Notes: generated by a model from the letters alone, not told the origin. Shown: positions 27,193 to 36,925, numbered from the stretch's first letter. The stretch: 64,000 nucleotides of DNA from Desulfovibrio ferrophilus (GCF_003966735.1 NZ_AP017378.1:1473501-1537500), one strand, 5' to 3'. Numbers and translations: made by a program.

Positions 27193-27474
27193 ATGCGACA
27201 TCTCATCCATATATCCCTGGCCATTCTGGCCCTGTTGGCACTCTCCGGTTGGAGTTGGGATCAAAAGCCCCGCGCCTTCGGTGATTCCTTTCGCATGCAG
27301 TTGAATGCCCAGAAGGTGAATCCCGAACCACGTATTGCTCCTGACGCCCCGGTGGAAGGAATCAATGGCCGTGTGGCCGCCGATGCCATGGAAGGCTATC
27401 GCGCTCCCGACCCCAAGGACAAGGGACCGAGCTTTGCCGATGCCATTGAAAGCCTCATGGATACGGAAAAGTAG
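27193..27474 (+). CDS. Small exported protein of the Tad locus
   Basis: A 93-residue protein with a signal peptide (IHISLAILALLALSG) and no lipobox cysteine. The mature part is short, basic at first and acidic at the end, with VEGINGRVAADAMEGYRAPDPKD in the middle. It sits where other Tad loci encode RcpB or the CpaD lipoprotein, between the secretin and CpaE. It resembles neither in length. I infer a periplasmic accessory role for the secretin. Ribosome-binding site AAGGAG, with 16 bases to the gene before and 12 to the next. Confidence 0.85.
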   Translation: MRHLIHISLAILALLALSGWSWDQKPRAFGDSFRMQLNAQKVNPEPRIAPDAPVEGINGRVAADAMEGYRAPDPKDKGPSFADAIESLMDTEK

Positions 27475-27486
27475 GGGGATATACAT

Positions 27487-28716
27487 ATGAGTACCACCTA
27501 CCCCACCAATCTTGTTCTCCAGAGCCCCAAGGCAGCCAAGCATCTCGGCGCTCTGGTCGCCACGCATCCGCGCTTTGACGTTGGCCAGTCCAAGAACGGC
27601 CCTGCCGGCCTGGTCATCTACGAATTGGGACGCGACACAGCCAGCGATCTGGATCGCATCCATCGTCTGGTGTCCGGTGGTCGCGTGGCCGAAGTGTTTG
27701 TTTCCGCCACCGTTAAGGACCCGGACCTGATCATCGCCGCCATGCGCGCCGGTGTCACCGAGTTCCTGCCTTGGCCCATGGAATCCGAAGATCTTACCGC
27801 AGCTCTGAACCGCTTTGTCGAGCGCAGGGAAACGGCCTCAACCAGACAGCCCAGCCTGGCCTCCGAAGGCCCCAAGGGACGCATTATCCATGTTCTGGGC
27901 GTCAAGGGAGGCGTGGGAGCAACCACCCTGGCCGTAAACCTTGCCGTGGAAACGGCGCGGCTCGATCCTTCGCGCCCTGTGGCTCTTGTGGACGCAGCCC
28001 TTCCAGCAGGAGAAATCCCGCTGTTCCTGGACTTCGACTACACTTACACCTGGGCCGAAGCCGTACGCGACGTCAAGCGCCTGGACACCACCTTCCTGGA
28101 AAGCCTCATGACCCGCCACGGAAGTGGCGTGGACGTGCTCGCCGCCCCGGATCGCCTGGAAGATACGGAGGCCCTGTCCGCCGAGGGCATGAAGACCATG
28201 CTGGAGCTGATGCGCGGTATGTACGGCACCGTGGTCGTGGATGGCAGCCCTTATCTCGATCCTCCGTCTCTGGCCGCCCTGGAAGCTGCTGACGAAATCC
28301 TGCTCACCACCGAACTGTCTCTGCCCTGCCTGTCCCTGGTGCGGCGCCTACTGGAGTCCTTTGCCAATCTGGACGGCAATATCGAAAACAAGATCCGACT
28401 GGTGGTCACCCGCCATCAGGCTCAGGGAGGCATCACCCCCAACGAGGCCGAAGAACTGCTGGGCATCAAGGTCCACTGGCTCATCGACAACGACTATTCC
28501 GGAACCCTGGAAGCCATCAACCTCGGGCGCCCGCTTTATGAGTCCGCTCCCAAGTCTGCCGCAGCCCGGTCCATCGTCAAGCTCGCGGCCCGCTACACGG
28601 CTCCCGCATCGGCACAGACAGGTGGGAAGTCCGGTCTGCTGAAGCGCTTTTTGGGCAGAAAGAAGAACGAGTCCTGTTCCATCCCGTCCGGAATCAATCT
28701 CCAGGTGGAGGGCTAA
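27487..28716 (+). CDS. cpaE: Tad polar localisation ATPase CpaE/TadZ
   Basis: A 409-residue MinD/ParA-type protein. An N-terminal receiver-like domain (1-120) without a clear phospho-site is followed by the ATPase domain. That domain has the deviant Walker A motif GVKGGVGATTLA near residues 138-149 and the VVDGSPYLD Walker B-like strand. In other systems TadZ/CpaE marks the cell pole for pilus assembly. Ribosome-binding site TAGGGGGATATACAT; the gene ends three bases before the cpaF start. Confidence 0.92.
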   Translation: MSTTYPTNLVLQSPKAAKHLGALVATHPRFDVGQSKNGPAGLVIYELGRDTASDLDRIHRLVSGGRVAEVFVSATVKDPDLIIAAMRAGVTEFLPWPMESEDLTAALNRFVERRETASTRQPSLASEGPKGRIIHVLGVKGGVGATTLAVNLAVETARLDPSRPVALVDAALPAGEIPLFLDFDYTYTWAEAVRDVKRLDTTFLESLMTRHGSGVDVLAAPDRLEDTEALSAEGMKTMLELMRGMYGTVVVDGSPYLDPPSLAALEAADEILLTTELSLPCLSLVRRLLESFANLDGNIENKIRLVVTRHQAQGGITPNEAEELLGIKVHWLIDNDYSGTLEAINLGRPLYESAPKSAAARSIVKLAARYTAPASAQTGGKSGLLKRFLGRKKNESCSIPSGINLQVEG

Positions 28717-28719
28717 GCC

Positions 28720-30354
28720 ATGAGTCTCGCCGACAGACTGAACCGTAGCGCCCGCATGGGCGGCATCGCCCGAGCCCCAAGACCGGCACCGGCACCTCTG
28801 CGCCCTGAACAGCCCGTAGCAGAACCCTCCGTGGAATCCACAATTCCTGAGGACGAGTTCCTGTTTGAAACACCTGCGGGGGAACAGTCCATTCCCGGAG
28901 AACATCACGCACCAGAGGCTCCCGTTGCACCTGTAGAGCCCGTTGCTCCTCGTATGTCTGCGGCAGCTCCCGTCAGTCAGGTGGAGACCACCCGCCCCGT
29001 TCTCGCAAAGCCCATGGAAACCCCAGAAATCGGCAGCGGCGATCCTGGCATTACCCACAATGAAGATTACTACGACATCAAGGCCAAACTGCATGAACGC
29101 CTCATCGAAAGCCTGGACCTGTCGGCGGTGGACGAGTTGGCCCCCGAACGCCTGCGCGACGAAATCGCCCGCTTGGTCGGTCGTATTCTGCGCGATGAGT
29201 TCCGCCATGCCCCCCTGAACGCAGCCGAACGCCGCCAGGCCATCGCGGAAATTCAAGACGAAGTCCTTGGACTGGGACCTCTGGAGCCCTTGCTTCAGGA
29301 CCCCAGCGTGTCGGATATTCTGGTCAACAACCACCGCCAGATTTACGTGGAACGCAGGGGCAAGCTGCAACGAGTAAGTACCCGTTTCCGTGATGATGAG
29401 CACCTGAAGAAGATCATCGACCGCATCGTTTCGCGCATCGGACGCCGCGTAGACGAATCCTCTCCCATGGTGGACGCCCGCCTGGAAGATGGCTCGCGCG
29501 TCAACGCCATTATCCCGCCTCTGGCCCTGGACGGACCGAGTATGTCCATCCGGCGCTTCTCACGCGACCCACTGGAACTGGAAGACCTCATAAATTACGG
29601 AGCGTTGACCCCTGCGATGGGCGAAGTGCTCAAGGGCATCGTTCGCGCCCGCTTGAACATCATCGTCTCCGGCGGAACCGGCTCGGGCAAGACCACCATG
29701 CTCAACTGTCTGTCGCGCTTCGTGCCTCACGACGAACGTGTCGTGACCATCGAGGACGCCGCCGAGCTGCAACTCAAGCAGGACCATGTGGTGCGCCTGG
29801 AAACCCGCCCGCCCAATATTGAAGGCGAAGGCGAAGTCACGGCCCGCGATCTAGTCAAGAACTGCCTGCGCATGCGCCCCGACCGCATCATCGTTGGCGA
29901 GGTCCGTGGCGGCGAGGTTCTGGACATGCTCCAAGCCATGAACACCGGCCATGATGGCTCCCTGACCACCGTTCACGCCAACAGCCCACGCGATGCTCTG
30001 ATGCGCATGGAAACCATGGTCGCCATGGCAGGTCTGAACATCACAGGCTCGTCACTGAAGCGTTACATTTCTTCGGCAGTGGACGTCATCGTGCAGGTCA
30101 GCCGCCTGTCCGACGGTTCACGCAAGATCATCAGCCTGTCCGAGATTGCCGGCATGGAAGGGGAAGCCATCACCATGCAGGAAATCTTCGCCTTCAAGCA
30201 GGAAGGCATCGGCCCTGACGGCAAGGTTATTGGCGAATCCAAGGCCATGGGAATCCGACCCAAGTTCGCTCCGCGCCTTGAGGCTGCAGGCATCCATTTC
30301 GACGGTGCCATCTTCGATCCGAAGCTGGCGGATGAAGGAGGTTGGTCCTCATGA
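28720..30354 (+). CDS. cpaF: Tad secretion ATPase CpaF/TadA
   Basis: A 544-residue hexameric ATPase that powers pilus assembly. The N-terminal 115 residues are a Pro/Glu-rich, poorly conserved extension. The core holds [15 protein letters not shown], Walker [10 protein letters not shown] near 317-325, Asp box EDAAELQL, Walker [14 protein letters not shown] near 387-399 and the His box region [15 protein letters not shown]. Ribosome-binding site GGAGGGC. Its stop overlaps the tadB start in an ATGA arrangement. Confidence 0.95.
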   Translation: MSLADRLNRSARMGGIARAPRPAPAPLRPEQPVAEPSVESTIPEDEFLFETPAGEQSIPGEHHAPEAPVAPVEPVAPRMSAAAPVSQVETTRPVLAKPMETPEIGSGDPGITHNEDYYDIKAKLHERLIESLDLSAVDELAPERLRDEIARLVGRILRDEFRHAPLNAAERRQAIAEIQDEVLGLGPLEPLLQDPSVSDILVNNHRQIYVERRGKLQRVSTRFRDDEHLKKIIDRIVSRIGRRVDESSPMVDARLEDGSRVNAIIPPLALDGPSMSIRRFSRDPLELEDLINYGALTPAMGEVLKGIVRARLNIIVSGGTGSGKTTMLNCLSRFVPHDERVVTIEDAAELQLKQDHVVRLETRPPNIEGEGEVTARDLVKNCLRMRPDRIIVGEVRGGEVLDMLQAMNTGHDGSLTTVHANSPRDALMRMETMVAMAGLNITGSSLKRYISSAVDVIVQVSRLSDGSRKIISLSEIAGMEGEAITMQEIFAFKQEGIGPDGKVIGESKAMGIRPKFAPRLEAAGIHFDGAIFDPKLADEGGWSS

Positions 30355-31316
30355 TTGCTCTGGTCGCCTTTGTCATCATCATCGCCATGTTTGCCATGTC
30401 CATGGGCATCCTGGATCTGTTCTTCGCCAAAAAGCGTGCAAACCGGGCTCGCGTTGGCAAGCGCCTGACCGCTTTGAATCAGAACGTGAGTACCGGCGAG
30501 CAGGTGAATATCGAACGCACGCGCAGCCTGTCTGACGTGGACTGGCTGAACAGGGCCCTGAAGCAGCAATCCTGGAGCCAACGCCTGGACAACATCCTGG
30601 AACAGGCCCAGGTGAGGGTCAATGTTTCAACTCTGGTGCTGACTTCTCTGGTGGGTGCAACCACGGCACTGTTCATTACTCAGGCCATGACGGAAAACTT
30701 TTTCATCCGCTTGATCCCGACGGCGATCTTCTTCTACGCCCCGTTCTTCTGGGTCAGACGGCGCAAGGCCAAGCGTATGCACAAGTTCAATGCCCAACTG
30801 GCCGATGCCCTGGACCTCATTGCCCGGGCGCTCAAGGCTGGGCACGCCTTTTCACAGGGCATGCGCATGGTGGCTGACGAATTCGAAGACCCCATCGGTC
30901 CTGAATTCTCCAAGACTCTGGACGAAATCAACTTTGGAATCTCCGTCGGCCAGGCATTGCTCAACCTGACCCAGCGCGTGGACTGCACGGACCTCAAATT
31001 CTTCGTGGTTTCGGTCAATATCCAACGCGAGACGGGCGGCAACCTCTCCGAGATCGTGGGCAATATCGCCCGCCTGGTTCGGGAACGCTTCAGATTCGCC
31101 GGCAAGGTCCAGGTTCTGGCTGCCGAGGGCAAGCTCACAGCCTACATCCTGCTCTCGCTGCCCTTTGCAATCGGTTTTGCAATCACTGCCATCAACCCCG
31201 ACTACATGAGCGAAATGCACACCACGGAGGCTGGCCGCAACCTCATCACGGGAGCACTCATCCTCATGGGCTGCGGCGCTGCAGTGCTCAAGAAACTCAT
31301 CACCATCAGGGTCTAG
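30351..31316 (+). CDS. tadB: Tad inner membrane platform protein TadB
   Basis: A 321-residue integral membrane protein of the GspF superfamily. One N-terminal segment, two central segments (near 85-130) and two C-terminal segments surround the cytoplasmic T2SSF domain, which reads [32 protein letters not shown]. It works with TadC as the platform for CpaF. ATG 30351 has a strong AAGGAGG at nine bases; an upstream TTG in frame is less likely. Confidence 0.93.
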   Translation: MIALVAFVIIIAMFAMSMGILDLFFAKKRANRARVGKRLTALNQNVSTGEQVNIERTRSLSDVDWLNRALKQQSWSQRLDNILEQAQVRVNVSTLVLTSLVGATTALFITQAMTENFFIRLIPTAIFFYAPFFWVRRRKAKRMHKFNAQLADALDLIARALKAGHAFSQGMRMVADEFEDPIGPEFSKTLDEINFGISVGQALLNLTQRVDCTDLKFFVVSVNIQRETGGNLSEIVGNIARLVRERFRFAGKVQVLAAEGKLTAYILLSLPFAIGFAITAINPDYMSEMHTTEAGRNLITGALILMGCGAAVLKKLITIRV

Positions 31317-31328
31317 GGAGGGATAGCC

Positions 31329-32261
31329 ATGAACGACACCATGCTTCTGCCTCTTGCCGCCGCCGGGCTGGCCTTTGCCTCGATCCTGCTTCTGACGCTT
31401 GGCGTCTCCGGGATGGTGGGCAACAAGAACCGCGTCTCACGCCTGCGTGAACGACTGGAAGGCAAGCGCGCGCCGAAGAAGCCCGGACTCACGGCCACCC
31501 TGACTCAGGGCGCACGCCAGTTGGGCGAACGCCTCGGCCCCAAGGATGAAAGCGAACTTTCTGAAACCGGCGAAATGCTGATCCAGGCGGGATACCGCAA
31601 TAGCACGGCACCCAAGATTTTCTGGGGCGTGAAGGTCTGTCTGACACTGATGGGCCTCATCGCCGCGCTGGGAGCAAAGATGCTGGCCCCGGTGCAAATC
31701 CCCAACGGTTTGCTGGCGCTGCTGTTCGTGGTCCCCATGTTCATGGGCATGTACCTGCCCAACATCTGGTTGCGCATCAAGGTCAAGAAGCGCCGCCGCG
31801 AAATCATCAACGCCATGCCCGATGCGCTGGACCTTTTGGTGGTCTGCGTGGAAGCAGGCATGGGCCTGGACCAGGCCCTGGCGCGCGTCAGCAACGAAAT
31901 GCGACTGACCAGCCCCATCCTGGCCAGCGAACTGCACACCGTGATTCTTGAACTGCGCGCAGGCAAGACCCGAGCCGACGCCCTGCGTAACCTGGCTGGG
32001 CGAGTAGGCGTGGATGACGTCACAAGCCTGGTGACGCTTCTTGTCCAGGCCGACTCCTTCGGCACCAGCGTAGCCCAGACTTTGCGCGTGTACTCGGATG
32101 CCTTGCGTACCACCCGTTATCAACGCGCCGAGGAAATCGCAGCCAAGATGCCCGTAAAAATTCTATTCCCGCTGATCTTCTTCATTCTGCCCTCATTGCT
32201 CGTGGCCATCATGGGCCCGGCAGGACTGAAGATGGTGAAATTGTTTGCAACGATGAAATAG
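31329..32261 (+). CDS. tadC: Tad inner membrane platform protein TadC
   Basis: A 310-residue paralogue of TadB and second platform subunit. The T2SSF domain is recognisable in INAMPDALDLLVVCVEAGMGLDQALARVSNE and in the second half TLLVQADSFGTSVAQTLRVYSD. An N-terminal membrane segment, a central pair and a C-terminal segment (LIFFILPSLLVAIMG) are visible. Ribosome-binding site GGGAGGG. Confidence 0.93.
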   Translation: MNDTMLLPLAAAGLAFASILLLTLGVSGMVGNKNRVSRLRERLEGKRAPKKPGLTATLTQGARQLGERLGPKDESELSETGEMLIQAGYRNSTAPKIFWGVKVCLTLMGLIAALGAKMLAPVQIPNGLLALLFVVPMFMGMYLPNIWLRIKVKKRRREIINAMPDALDLLVVCVEAGMGLDQALARVSNEMRLTSPILASELHTVILELRAGKTRADALRNLAGRVGVDDVTSLVTLLVQADSFGTSVAQTLRVYSDALRTTRYQRAEEIAAKMPVKILFPLIFFILPSLLVAIMGPAGLKMVKLFATMK

Positions 32262-32273
32262 GAGGACTCCGCC

Positions 32274-33974
32274 ATGTTAAGAACCATATCAACCATCGTG
32301 ATCATCGCCGCCCTGACGGCCAGCACGCTGCCAGGATGCTCCTCCAAGGCACCAAAGGCATCCGACCTGACGCTCATGGAGCGTTACCACAGCGGCATGT
32401 CGCTGGTCGGCGACGACGGCAACCTGAGCAGTGAGCAGGAACAAGCCAGAGCTCACCTTTCCCGCGGGATGCACTTTGCCGGACAGCAGCGCTATGAGTT
32501 GGCCTTCGAGCAATACACGAGAGCCACGGTCCTCGACCCGACTCTGGCCGAAGCCCGCTATCGCCGTGGCCTGATCCTCATGGAAAACGGCATGCACGAC
32601 CAGGCTCTGGCCGAATTTGCCGCCGTGAGCGAACAGATGCCCGACTTCGCCCCCGCCCATGAGGCCGCCGGACTGGTCTACTTCAAGAGTGCATTGTATC
32701 TTGAATCCGAGCAGCATTTAATCCGCGCCCTGAGCCTGAATCCAAACCTGGTGAGGGCCCACGTGCATATCGGCGTGATTCGCAATTATGCCAAGGATTA
32801 TGAAGGAGCGCTCAAGTCCTTCAGTTCCGCCCTGATGGTCGCCCCCAACGATGGCAGCATCTACAACAACATCGGCATGACCCAATCCATGATGGGCAAT
32901 GACGAAGACGCCGTGCAGGCCTTCAACATGGCCCTGCGCATGGGCGCTCCATCGGCCAAGGCATACAACAACATGGGATTGGCCCTGGCCCGTCTGCAAC
33001 GCTGGGACGAGGCTCTGGAAGCCTTCCGTTGCGGCAATGGCGAGGCCGCAGCCTATAACAACATCGGCTATCTCTACTTCCTGGATGGCATGTATCCGCA
33101 GGCCATCGCCTCATTCGAGCGTGCCATTGAGCTGGAACCTCAATACTACGTCCGCGCCAGTGAGAACCTGAAGCGCGCCCGACTGGCACTGAGTTTTGCC
33201 GATAACGCTGCCCCGCGTAGCGCCCCGGTCCGTGGCACGACCTCCATCCCCAGCCTGATGGCCCCCGCTTCCGTATCTCCCGGCCCGCTGGTGCCCGCTG
33301 GTGGCGCCCCCGGCCCGGAGCTGGAATCGGCCTACCCCACACCCGGTGCCCCGGCCATGAAGACACCTCAACCCCAGTCGTTCGACTCCGAAAGCGTCAA
33401 GCCCGTGGTACCCATCGATCACAACTCCGGCCTGACAAGCTCCGGTCTCGTGTCCAAGGCGCAGGCGGTGGTTACGACCCCAATCATGCCTCGCAGCAAC
33501 GGGCTCATGACCACTGCATCGGTTAGCCATGCCTCCCTTTCCGGCAGCGGACTGCCCATGGCACAGACCGTTGCTTTTTCACCTGTTCCGTCAACCATGA
33601 ACCGGCCGCCCATGGCCTCTCCCGTTGCGCACCCCATCGCCACTGGGGACACCCCGGAACCGACGCCCAGCGTTGATTTGTCGGAATACATCCCGGGACC
33701 CATGCCCGCAAAGCCAGTGTACACATTGCACGTCAGCTCCTGGCGGACCCCGGAACATGCCTTACGCCATGCAGACAACCTGAAGGCCCAGGGCCAGACG
33801 CCCTACATTCTGCATGTGCATCTGCCCGAGAAGGGCGACTGGTATCGCGTGACCATCGGCATGTACGACTCATTGGCCACCGCACGGGAAAGTCTTGAGT
33901 CCCATAGGCAGGAAAACGAATTCAAGGGATTGCGCATTGTCCGTAGCCAGCGTCATCTGCTGCCCCAAGGTTAG
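32274..33974 (+). CDS. tadD: TadD-type TPR lipoprotein fused to a SPOR domain
   Basis: A 566-residue outer membrane lipoprotein with lipobox LPGC and lipidated Cys22. Residues 60-310 contain about seven TPR repeats (for example YNNIGMTQSMMGNDEDAVQAF). About 175 residues of Pro/Ser/Ala-rich linker follow. The last 80 residues form a SPOR peptidoglycan-binding fold (YTLHVSSWRTPEHALRHADN, then GDWYRVTIGMYDS). Ordinary TadD proteins are about 250 residues and end after the TPRs. TadD is a pilotin-like assembly factor for the secretin; the added SPOR domain would let it bind denuded peptidoglycan. Confidence 0.88.
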   Translation: MLRTISTIVIIAALTASTLPGCSSKAPKASDLTLMERYHSGMSLVGDDGNLSSEQEQARAHLSRGMHFAGQQRYELAFEQYTRATVLDPTLAEARYRRGLILMENGMHDQALAEFAAVSEQMPDFAPAHEAAGLVYFKSALYLESEQHLIRALSLNPNLVRAHVHIGVIRNYAKDYEGALKSFSSALMVAPNDGSIYNNIGMTQSMMGNDEDAVQAFNMALRMGAPSAKAYNNMGLALARLQRWDEALEAFRCGNGEAAAYNNIGYLYFLDGMYPQAIASFERAIELEPQYYVRASENLKRARLALSFADNAAPRSAPVRGTTSIPSLMAPASVSPGPLVPAGGAPGPELESAYPTPGAPAMKTPQPQSFDSESVKPVVPIDHNSGLTSSGLVSKAQAVVTTPIMPRSNGLMTTASVSHASLSGSGLPMAQTVAFSPVPSTMNRPPMASPVAHPIATGDTPEPTPSVDLSEYIPGPMPAKPVYTLHVSSWRTPEHALRHADNLKAQGQTPYILHVHLPEKGDWYRVTIGMYDSLATARESLESHRQENEFKGLRIVRSQRHLLPQG

Positions 33975-34004
33975 GAGCGCAATCCCATGACTGGAGGAAT
34001 TGCC

Positions 34005-34394
34005 ATGCTACGCAAACTCATTGGATCCAACAGAGGCGTCTCGGCCCTGGAAGCGGCACTGTTGCTGCCGGTCCTGGCAGGACTCCTGTACGTGGTCGTC
34101 GAGGGAGCCGGAGCACTGATCACTTATTCATCGCTGTCAGAAGCCAGCAGTGTGGCTGCTCGCCAAGTACTCATGACCGGTGAAAGTTCGCACATCCCGG
34201 ATCTGGTCAATGCACTGCTGCCAGACCTTGATCCCTCAGACATCGTCACAACCGTAACTTTTGAAGATGCTGGAAGCACAGTGACCGTGGAGGTGACTTA
34301 TGACTATCAAACACAGCTCGGTGGAAACCCGCTTAGTGACACGAGTTCTGACCTGCTTACGCTCGTTGCGAGCACGAGCATGCCGGTTCCCTAA
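34005..34394 (+). CDS. tadE: TadE-like pseudopilin
   Basis: A 129-residue type IVb pseudopilin. The N-terminus MLRKLIGSNRG followed by VSALEAALLLPVLAG has the prepilin peptidase site after Gly with Glu at +5, then a hydrophobic helix. The rest is a small periplasmic domain. I chose ATG 34005 because TGGAGGAA lies seven bases upstream; ATG 33987 with GGAGCG is an alternative that adds six residues. The last 95 bases overlap tadG in another frame. Confidence 0.86.
   Translation: MLRKLIGSNRGVSALEAALLLPVLAGLLYVVVEGAGALITYSSLSEASSVAARQVLMTGESSHIPDLVNALLPDLDPSDIVTTVTFEDAGSTVTVEVTYDYQTQLGGNPLSDTSSDLLTLVASTSMPVP
34289..34296 (+). promoter_or_regulatory. Strong ribosome-binding site of tadG inside tadE
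   Basis: GGAGGTGA lies four bases before ATG 34300 and is embedded in the coding sequence of tadE. It matches the anti-Shine-Dalgarno sequence over eight bases and fixes the tadG start despite the long overlap. Confidence 0.75.
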
Positions 34395-35640
34395 GCAACT
34401 CATCACCGACACACGTGGTGCGACAGCGGTCTTCGTGGCAGCTGCCATCCCGACTCTGGTCGGCCTTGCCGGACTGGGGCTGGACTCGGCCCTGCTGTAT
34501 CAGGCCCATGGCCGCCTGCAATCCGCTGTGGATTCCGCAGCACTGGCAGGTAGCCTGGAGCTGCCCTACGATCCCGACATGACCAAGGGCATCGTGGAAG
34601 CCGCTGCCGTGGAATATCTGGAAAAGAATTATCCCGAAGCTCAACTCAAAAGTCTGGGTTCCGGCACCGAAGCCCGAAGCGTGACGGTTGAAGGCGAAGC
34701 CGTGGTGGACCTGTTGCTCCTGGATGCTCTGGGCCTCTCGGATACGGTCATCACCGCCAAGGCCACTGCCGGATTCAACAACCTGGAAATAGTGTTCGTC
34801 ATTGACAACTCGGGCAGCATGAAGGGCGCCCCCATCACCGAGACCAACGAGGCATCAGTGAATCTGGTGAACCTGATCATGCCTGCGGGCATGGAGTCTT
34901 CGGTCAAGGTCGGCCTGGTGCCTTTCCGCGGCAAAGTTCGCATCCCGGCCAACGTGGACGGACTGCCTGCTGGTTGCCGGAATGCGGACGGTACATTCAA
35001 CTGGGACCTGGATGAAGAATACTACAAGACTGAGTATCGCTATCCGGTCGGAAGCTACCTGCGCGTGAGCAGTGGCACCTGCTCCGGCATCCCCGAGACC
35101 CAGGGATTGACTCATGACCGCAGCTCCATCGTTACGGCCATCGAGGATCAGGATGCACGAGGCACGGCTTCGGGCACGGTCATCTCTGAAGGGCTCAAGT
35201 GGGCGCGACACGTTCTGACCCCGGAAGCTCCGTTCACCGAAGGTTCTGACAAGGATGATATGCGCAAGATCATCATCCTGCTGACCGATGGCGACACCGA
35301 AGACGGCATGTGCGGCGGCAACTATGACGTCAGTTACACACCGAACGTCTACTGGACCAATGCCTATTACGGCATGCTGGACATGGAGTCGCACTGTGAC
35401 AATGGTGGCGTACTAAACCAGGCGATGCTTGATGAAGCCCAGCTCGCCAAGGACGCTGGAATCGAGATCTTTGCCGTACGCTATGGCAATTCGGATTCCA
35501 CAGATGTGACGCTCATGAAGCAGGTGGCTTCGAGCAAGGCTGGCACGGATGATCATTTCTATGATGCCCCGTCGCCCTACGACATTGACGACATATTCAA
35601 GAAGATCGGGCGTCAGCTCGGTTGGAGACTGCTCAACTAG
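34300..35640 (+). CDS. tadG: TadG-like protein with von Willebrand A domain
   Basis: A 446-residue protein with an N-terminal anchor (TRGATAVFVAAAIPTLVGLAGLG) near residues 38-60 and a TadG-type pilus region. The VWA domain starts near residue 163 with the metal-binding DNSGSMKG and a later Thr/Asp loop (LLTDGDTEDG). Several cysteines in the VWA domain could form disulfides. It overlaps tadE by 95 bases, which is unusual but supported by its ribosome-binding site. The VWA domain suggests adhesion or surface binding; this is inference. Confidence 0.9.
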   Translation: MTIKHSSVETRLVTRVLTCLRSLRARACRFPKQLITDTRGATAVFVAAAIPTLVGLAGLGLDSALLYQAHGRLQSAVDSAALAGSLELPYDPDMTKGIVEAAAVEYLEKNYPEAQLKSLGSGTEARSVTVEGEAVVDLLLLDALGLSDTVITAKATAGFNNLEIVFVIDNSGSMKGAPITETNEASVNLVNLIMPAGMESSVKVGLVPFRGKVRIPANVDGLPAGCRNADGTFNWDLDEEYYKTEYRYPVGSYLRVSSGTCSGIPETQGLTHDRSSIVTAIEDQDARGTASGTVISEGLKWARHVLTPEAPFTEGSDKDDMRKIIILLTDGDTEDGMCGGNYDVSYTPNVYWTNAYYGMLDMESHCDNGGVLNQAMLDEAQLAKDAGIEIFAVRYGNSDSTDVTLMKQVASSKAGTDDHFYDAPSPYDIDDIFKKIGRQLGWRLLN

Positions 35641-35661
35641 GAGCGGTCGGGAGAAATTGCC

Positions 35662-36156
35662 ATGCGGCATCGGGCAGAGACCAGCTTGGCGGCACATTGC
35701 AGGGCTCGCCGTGGCGAACAGGGGACCAGCGTGCTGGAGTTTGCCCTGGTCCTGCCCGTGCTGCTGGCCATGATCTTCGGCATTGTGGAATTGGGATACA
35801 TCTACTTCGCCCGCGCGACCGTAGGCAAGGCCGCCCAGGTGGCGGTCCGCTATGCGGTGACTGGAAACGGAGACGATGATGGAACACGCCTGACCAAGGT
35901 CATTGAAGAGGCGCAGCGGATCATTGAAGTCCTACCCGGCAGCGCTACGGTCACGGTCAGCAGTTGGGAAACCTATACCGGAGCCACGGGTACCGGCCGC
36001 ATCAATGATGCCGGTGCTCCCTGCGAACTGGTACAGGTGGAGGTACGCTACCCGTATGAAGCACTGACCCCCATCATAGGGGATCTGGTACCCGATGACA
36101 TGGTCCTGACAGGCAGAGAGCGAATGGTCAACGAGCCATGGCTCCCCTGCAACTGA
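35662..36156 (+). CDS. Second TadE-like pseudopilin
   Basis: A 164-residue pseudopilin with a longer basic leader (MRHRAETSLAAHCRARRGEQG), then TSVLEFALVLPVLLAMIFGIVELG. The peptidase site is after Gly with Glu at +5 and Phe at +6. The C-terminal domain has two cysteines. It is the last gene of the locus, 21 bases after tadG, with the ribosome-binding site CGGGAGAAA. It could be TadE or TadF by position; the FxxVLPVL pattern favours TadE. Confidence 0.87.
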   Translation: MRHRAETSLAAHCRARRGEQGTSVLEFALVLPVLLAMIFGIVELGYIYFARATVGKAAQVAVRYAVTGNGDDDGTRLTKVIEEAQRIIEVLPGSATVTVSSWETYTGATGTGRINDAGAPCELVQVEVRYPYEALTPIIGDLVPDDMVLTGRERMVNEPWLPCN

Positions 36157-36158
36157 AT

Positions 36159-36180
36159 CGGCGGCCCGCAAGGGCCGCCG
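36159..36180. terminator. Hairpin at the end of the Tad locus
   Basis: CGGCGGCCC-GCAA-GGGCCGCCG is a very stable 9-bp stem with a tetraloop between convergent genes. There is no T run, so it may work as a roadblock or processing signal rather than a classical terminator. Confidence 0.65.
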
Positions 36181-36197
36181 ATGGATTCAAAAACGGG

Positions 36198-36692
36198 CTA
36201 AGCCATTCCGTTTTTCAAATTCTTCAGGAACTCACTGCGGCTCTGCACCGCCTGAGTGAACTCTTCATACGTAAAGTCGGAAACATCCTTTTCCAGGCCA
36301 CGCAGGCGAAGGAAATGATTGGTGAAAGTCAAAACAGACCCGGGATACAAGGCCTTGCGCAGTTCCGCAGGGCTGCGCACGGCGTGAAACGGCTTGTTCA
36401 ACCCGGCCATCAAATCGATATTGGCCTTGCCTTCGCCTTCCTGAATAAACCCCAGGATATTGAATTTCTTGACCTGATCACGGAAGGACTCGGGCAAACC
36501 GCCCTTTGAAAGTACTTCCTTGGCGGGACGAAACAGATACGCCGCCTTGAACTTGGGTGTGTTGACGGCCACGGCCACAAAGCTCGTTGTCTCGCCGCGG
36601 CGCTTGTAATCCATAATCATGGCGTACAAGTCCGACGCCTGAGAATCGATGATGTACTTGGCCACAAGCGGATCAATATTGGGGGCTTCCAT
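36198..36692 (-). CDS. Hypothetical protein
   Basis: A 164-residue soluble protein without signal peptide or membrane segment. It is mixed alpha/beta with a charged C-terminal helix (YEEFTQAVQSRSEFLKNLKNG). I do not recognise the family. ATG 36692 has a good AGGAGT ribosome-binding site. It faces the end of the Tad operon and is not part of it. Confidence 0.75.
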   Translation of the reverse strand: MEAPNIDPLVAKYIIDSQASDLYAMIMDYKRRGETTSFVAVAVNTPKFKAAYLFRPAKEVLSKGGLPESFRDQVKKFNILGFIQEGEGKANIDLMAGLNKPFHAVRSPAELRKALYPGSVLTFTNHFLRLRGLEKDVSDFTYEEFTQAVQSRSEFLKNLKNGMA

Positions 36693-36925
36693 GTCTTTTC
36701 ATACTCCTTATGCGCTGCTCGATACCCCAAACAGGGGGCGAGGAACCTCCATAGCCCGCTGGTCGGCAAAAGGAAAGCCCGGGCCTACCGCCCCGCAAGC
36801 GACCTTTGATGTACGGATTGTCCTTCAACCTGCCATCTGATATCATGATGAATACCCAATTTATAGAAAACACAGGGCCTTCCGCCCTTGTCACGGCTAC
36901 GGAGAACCTCTTAGGGGAACCCTCA

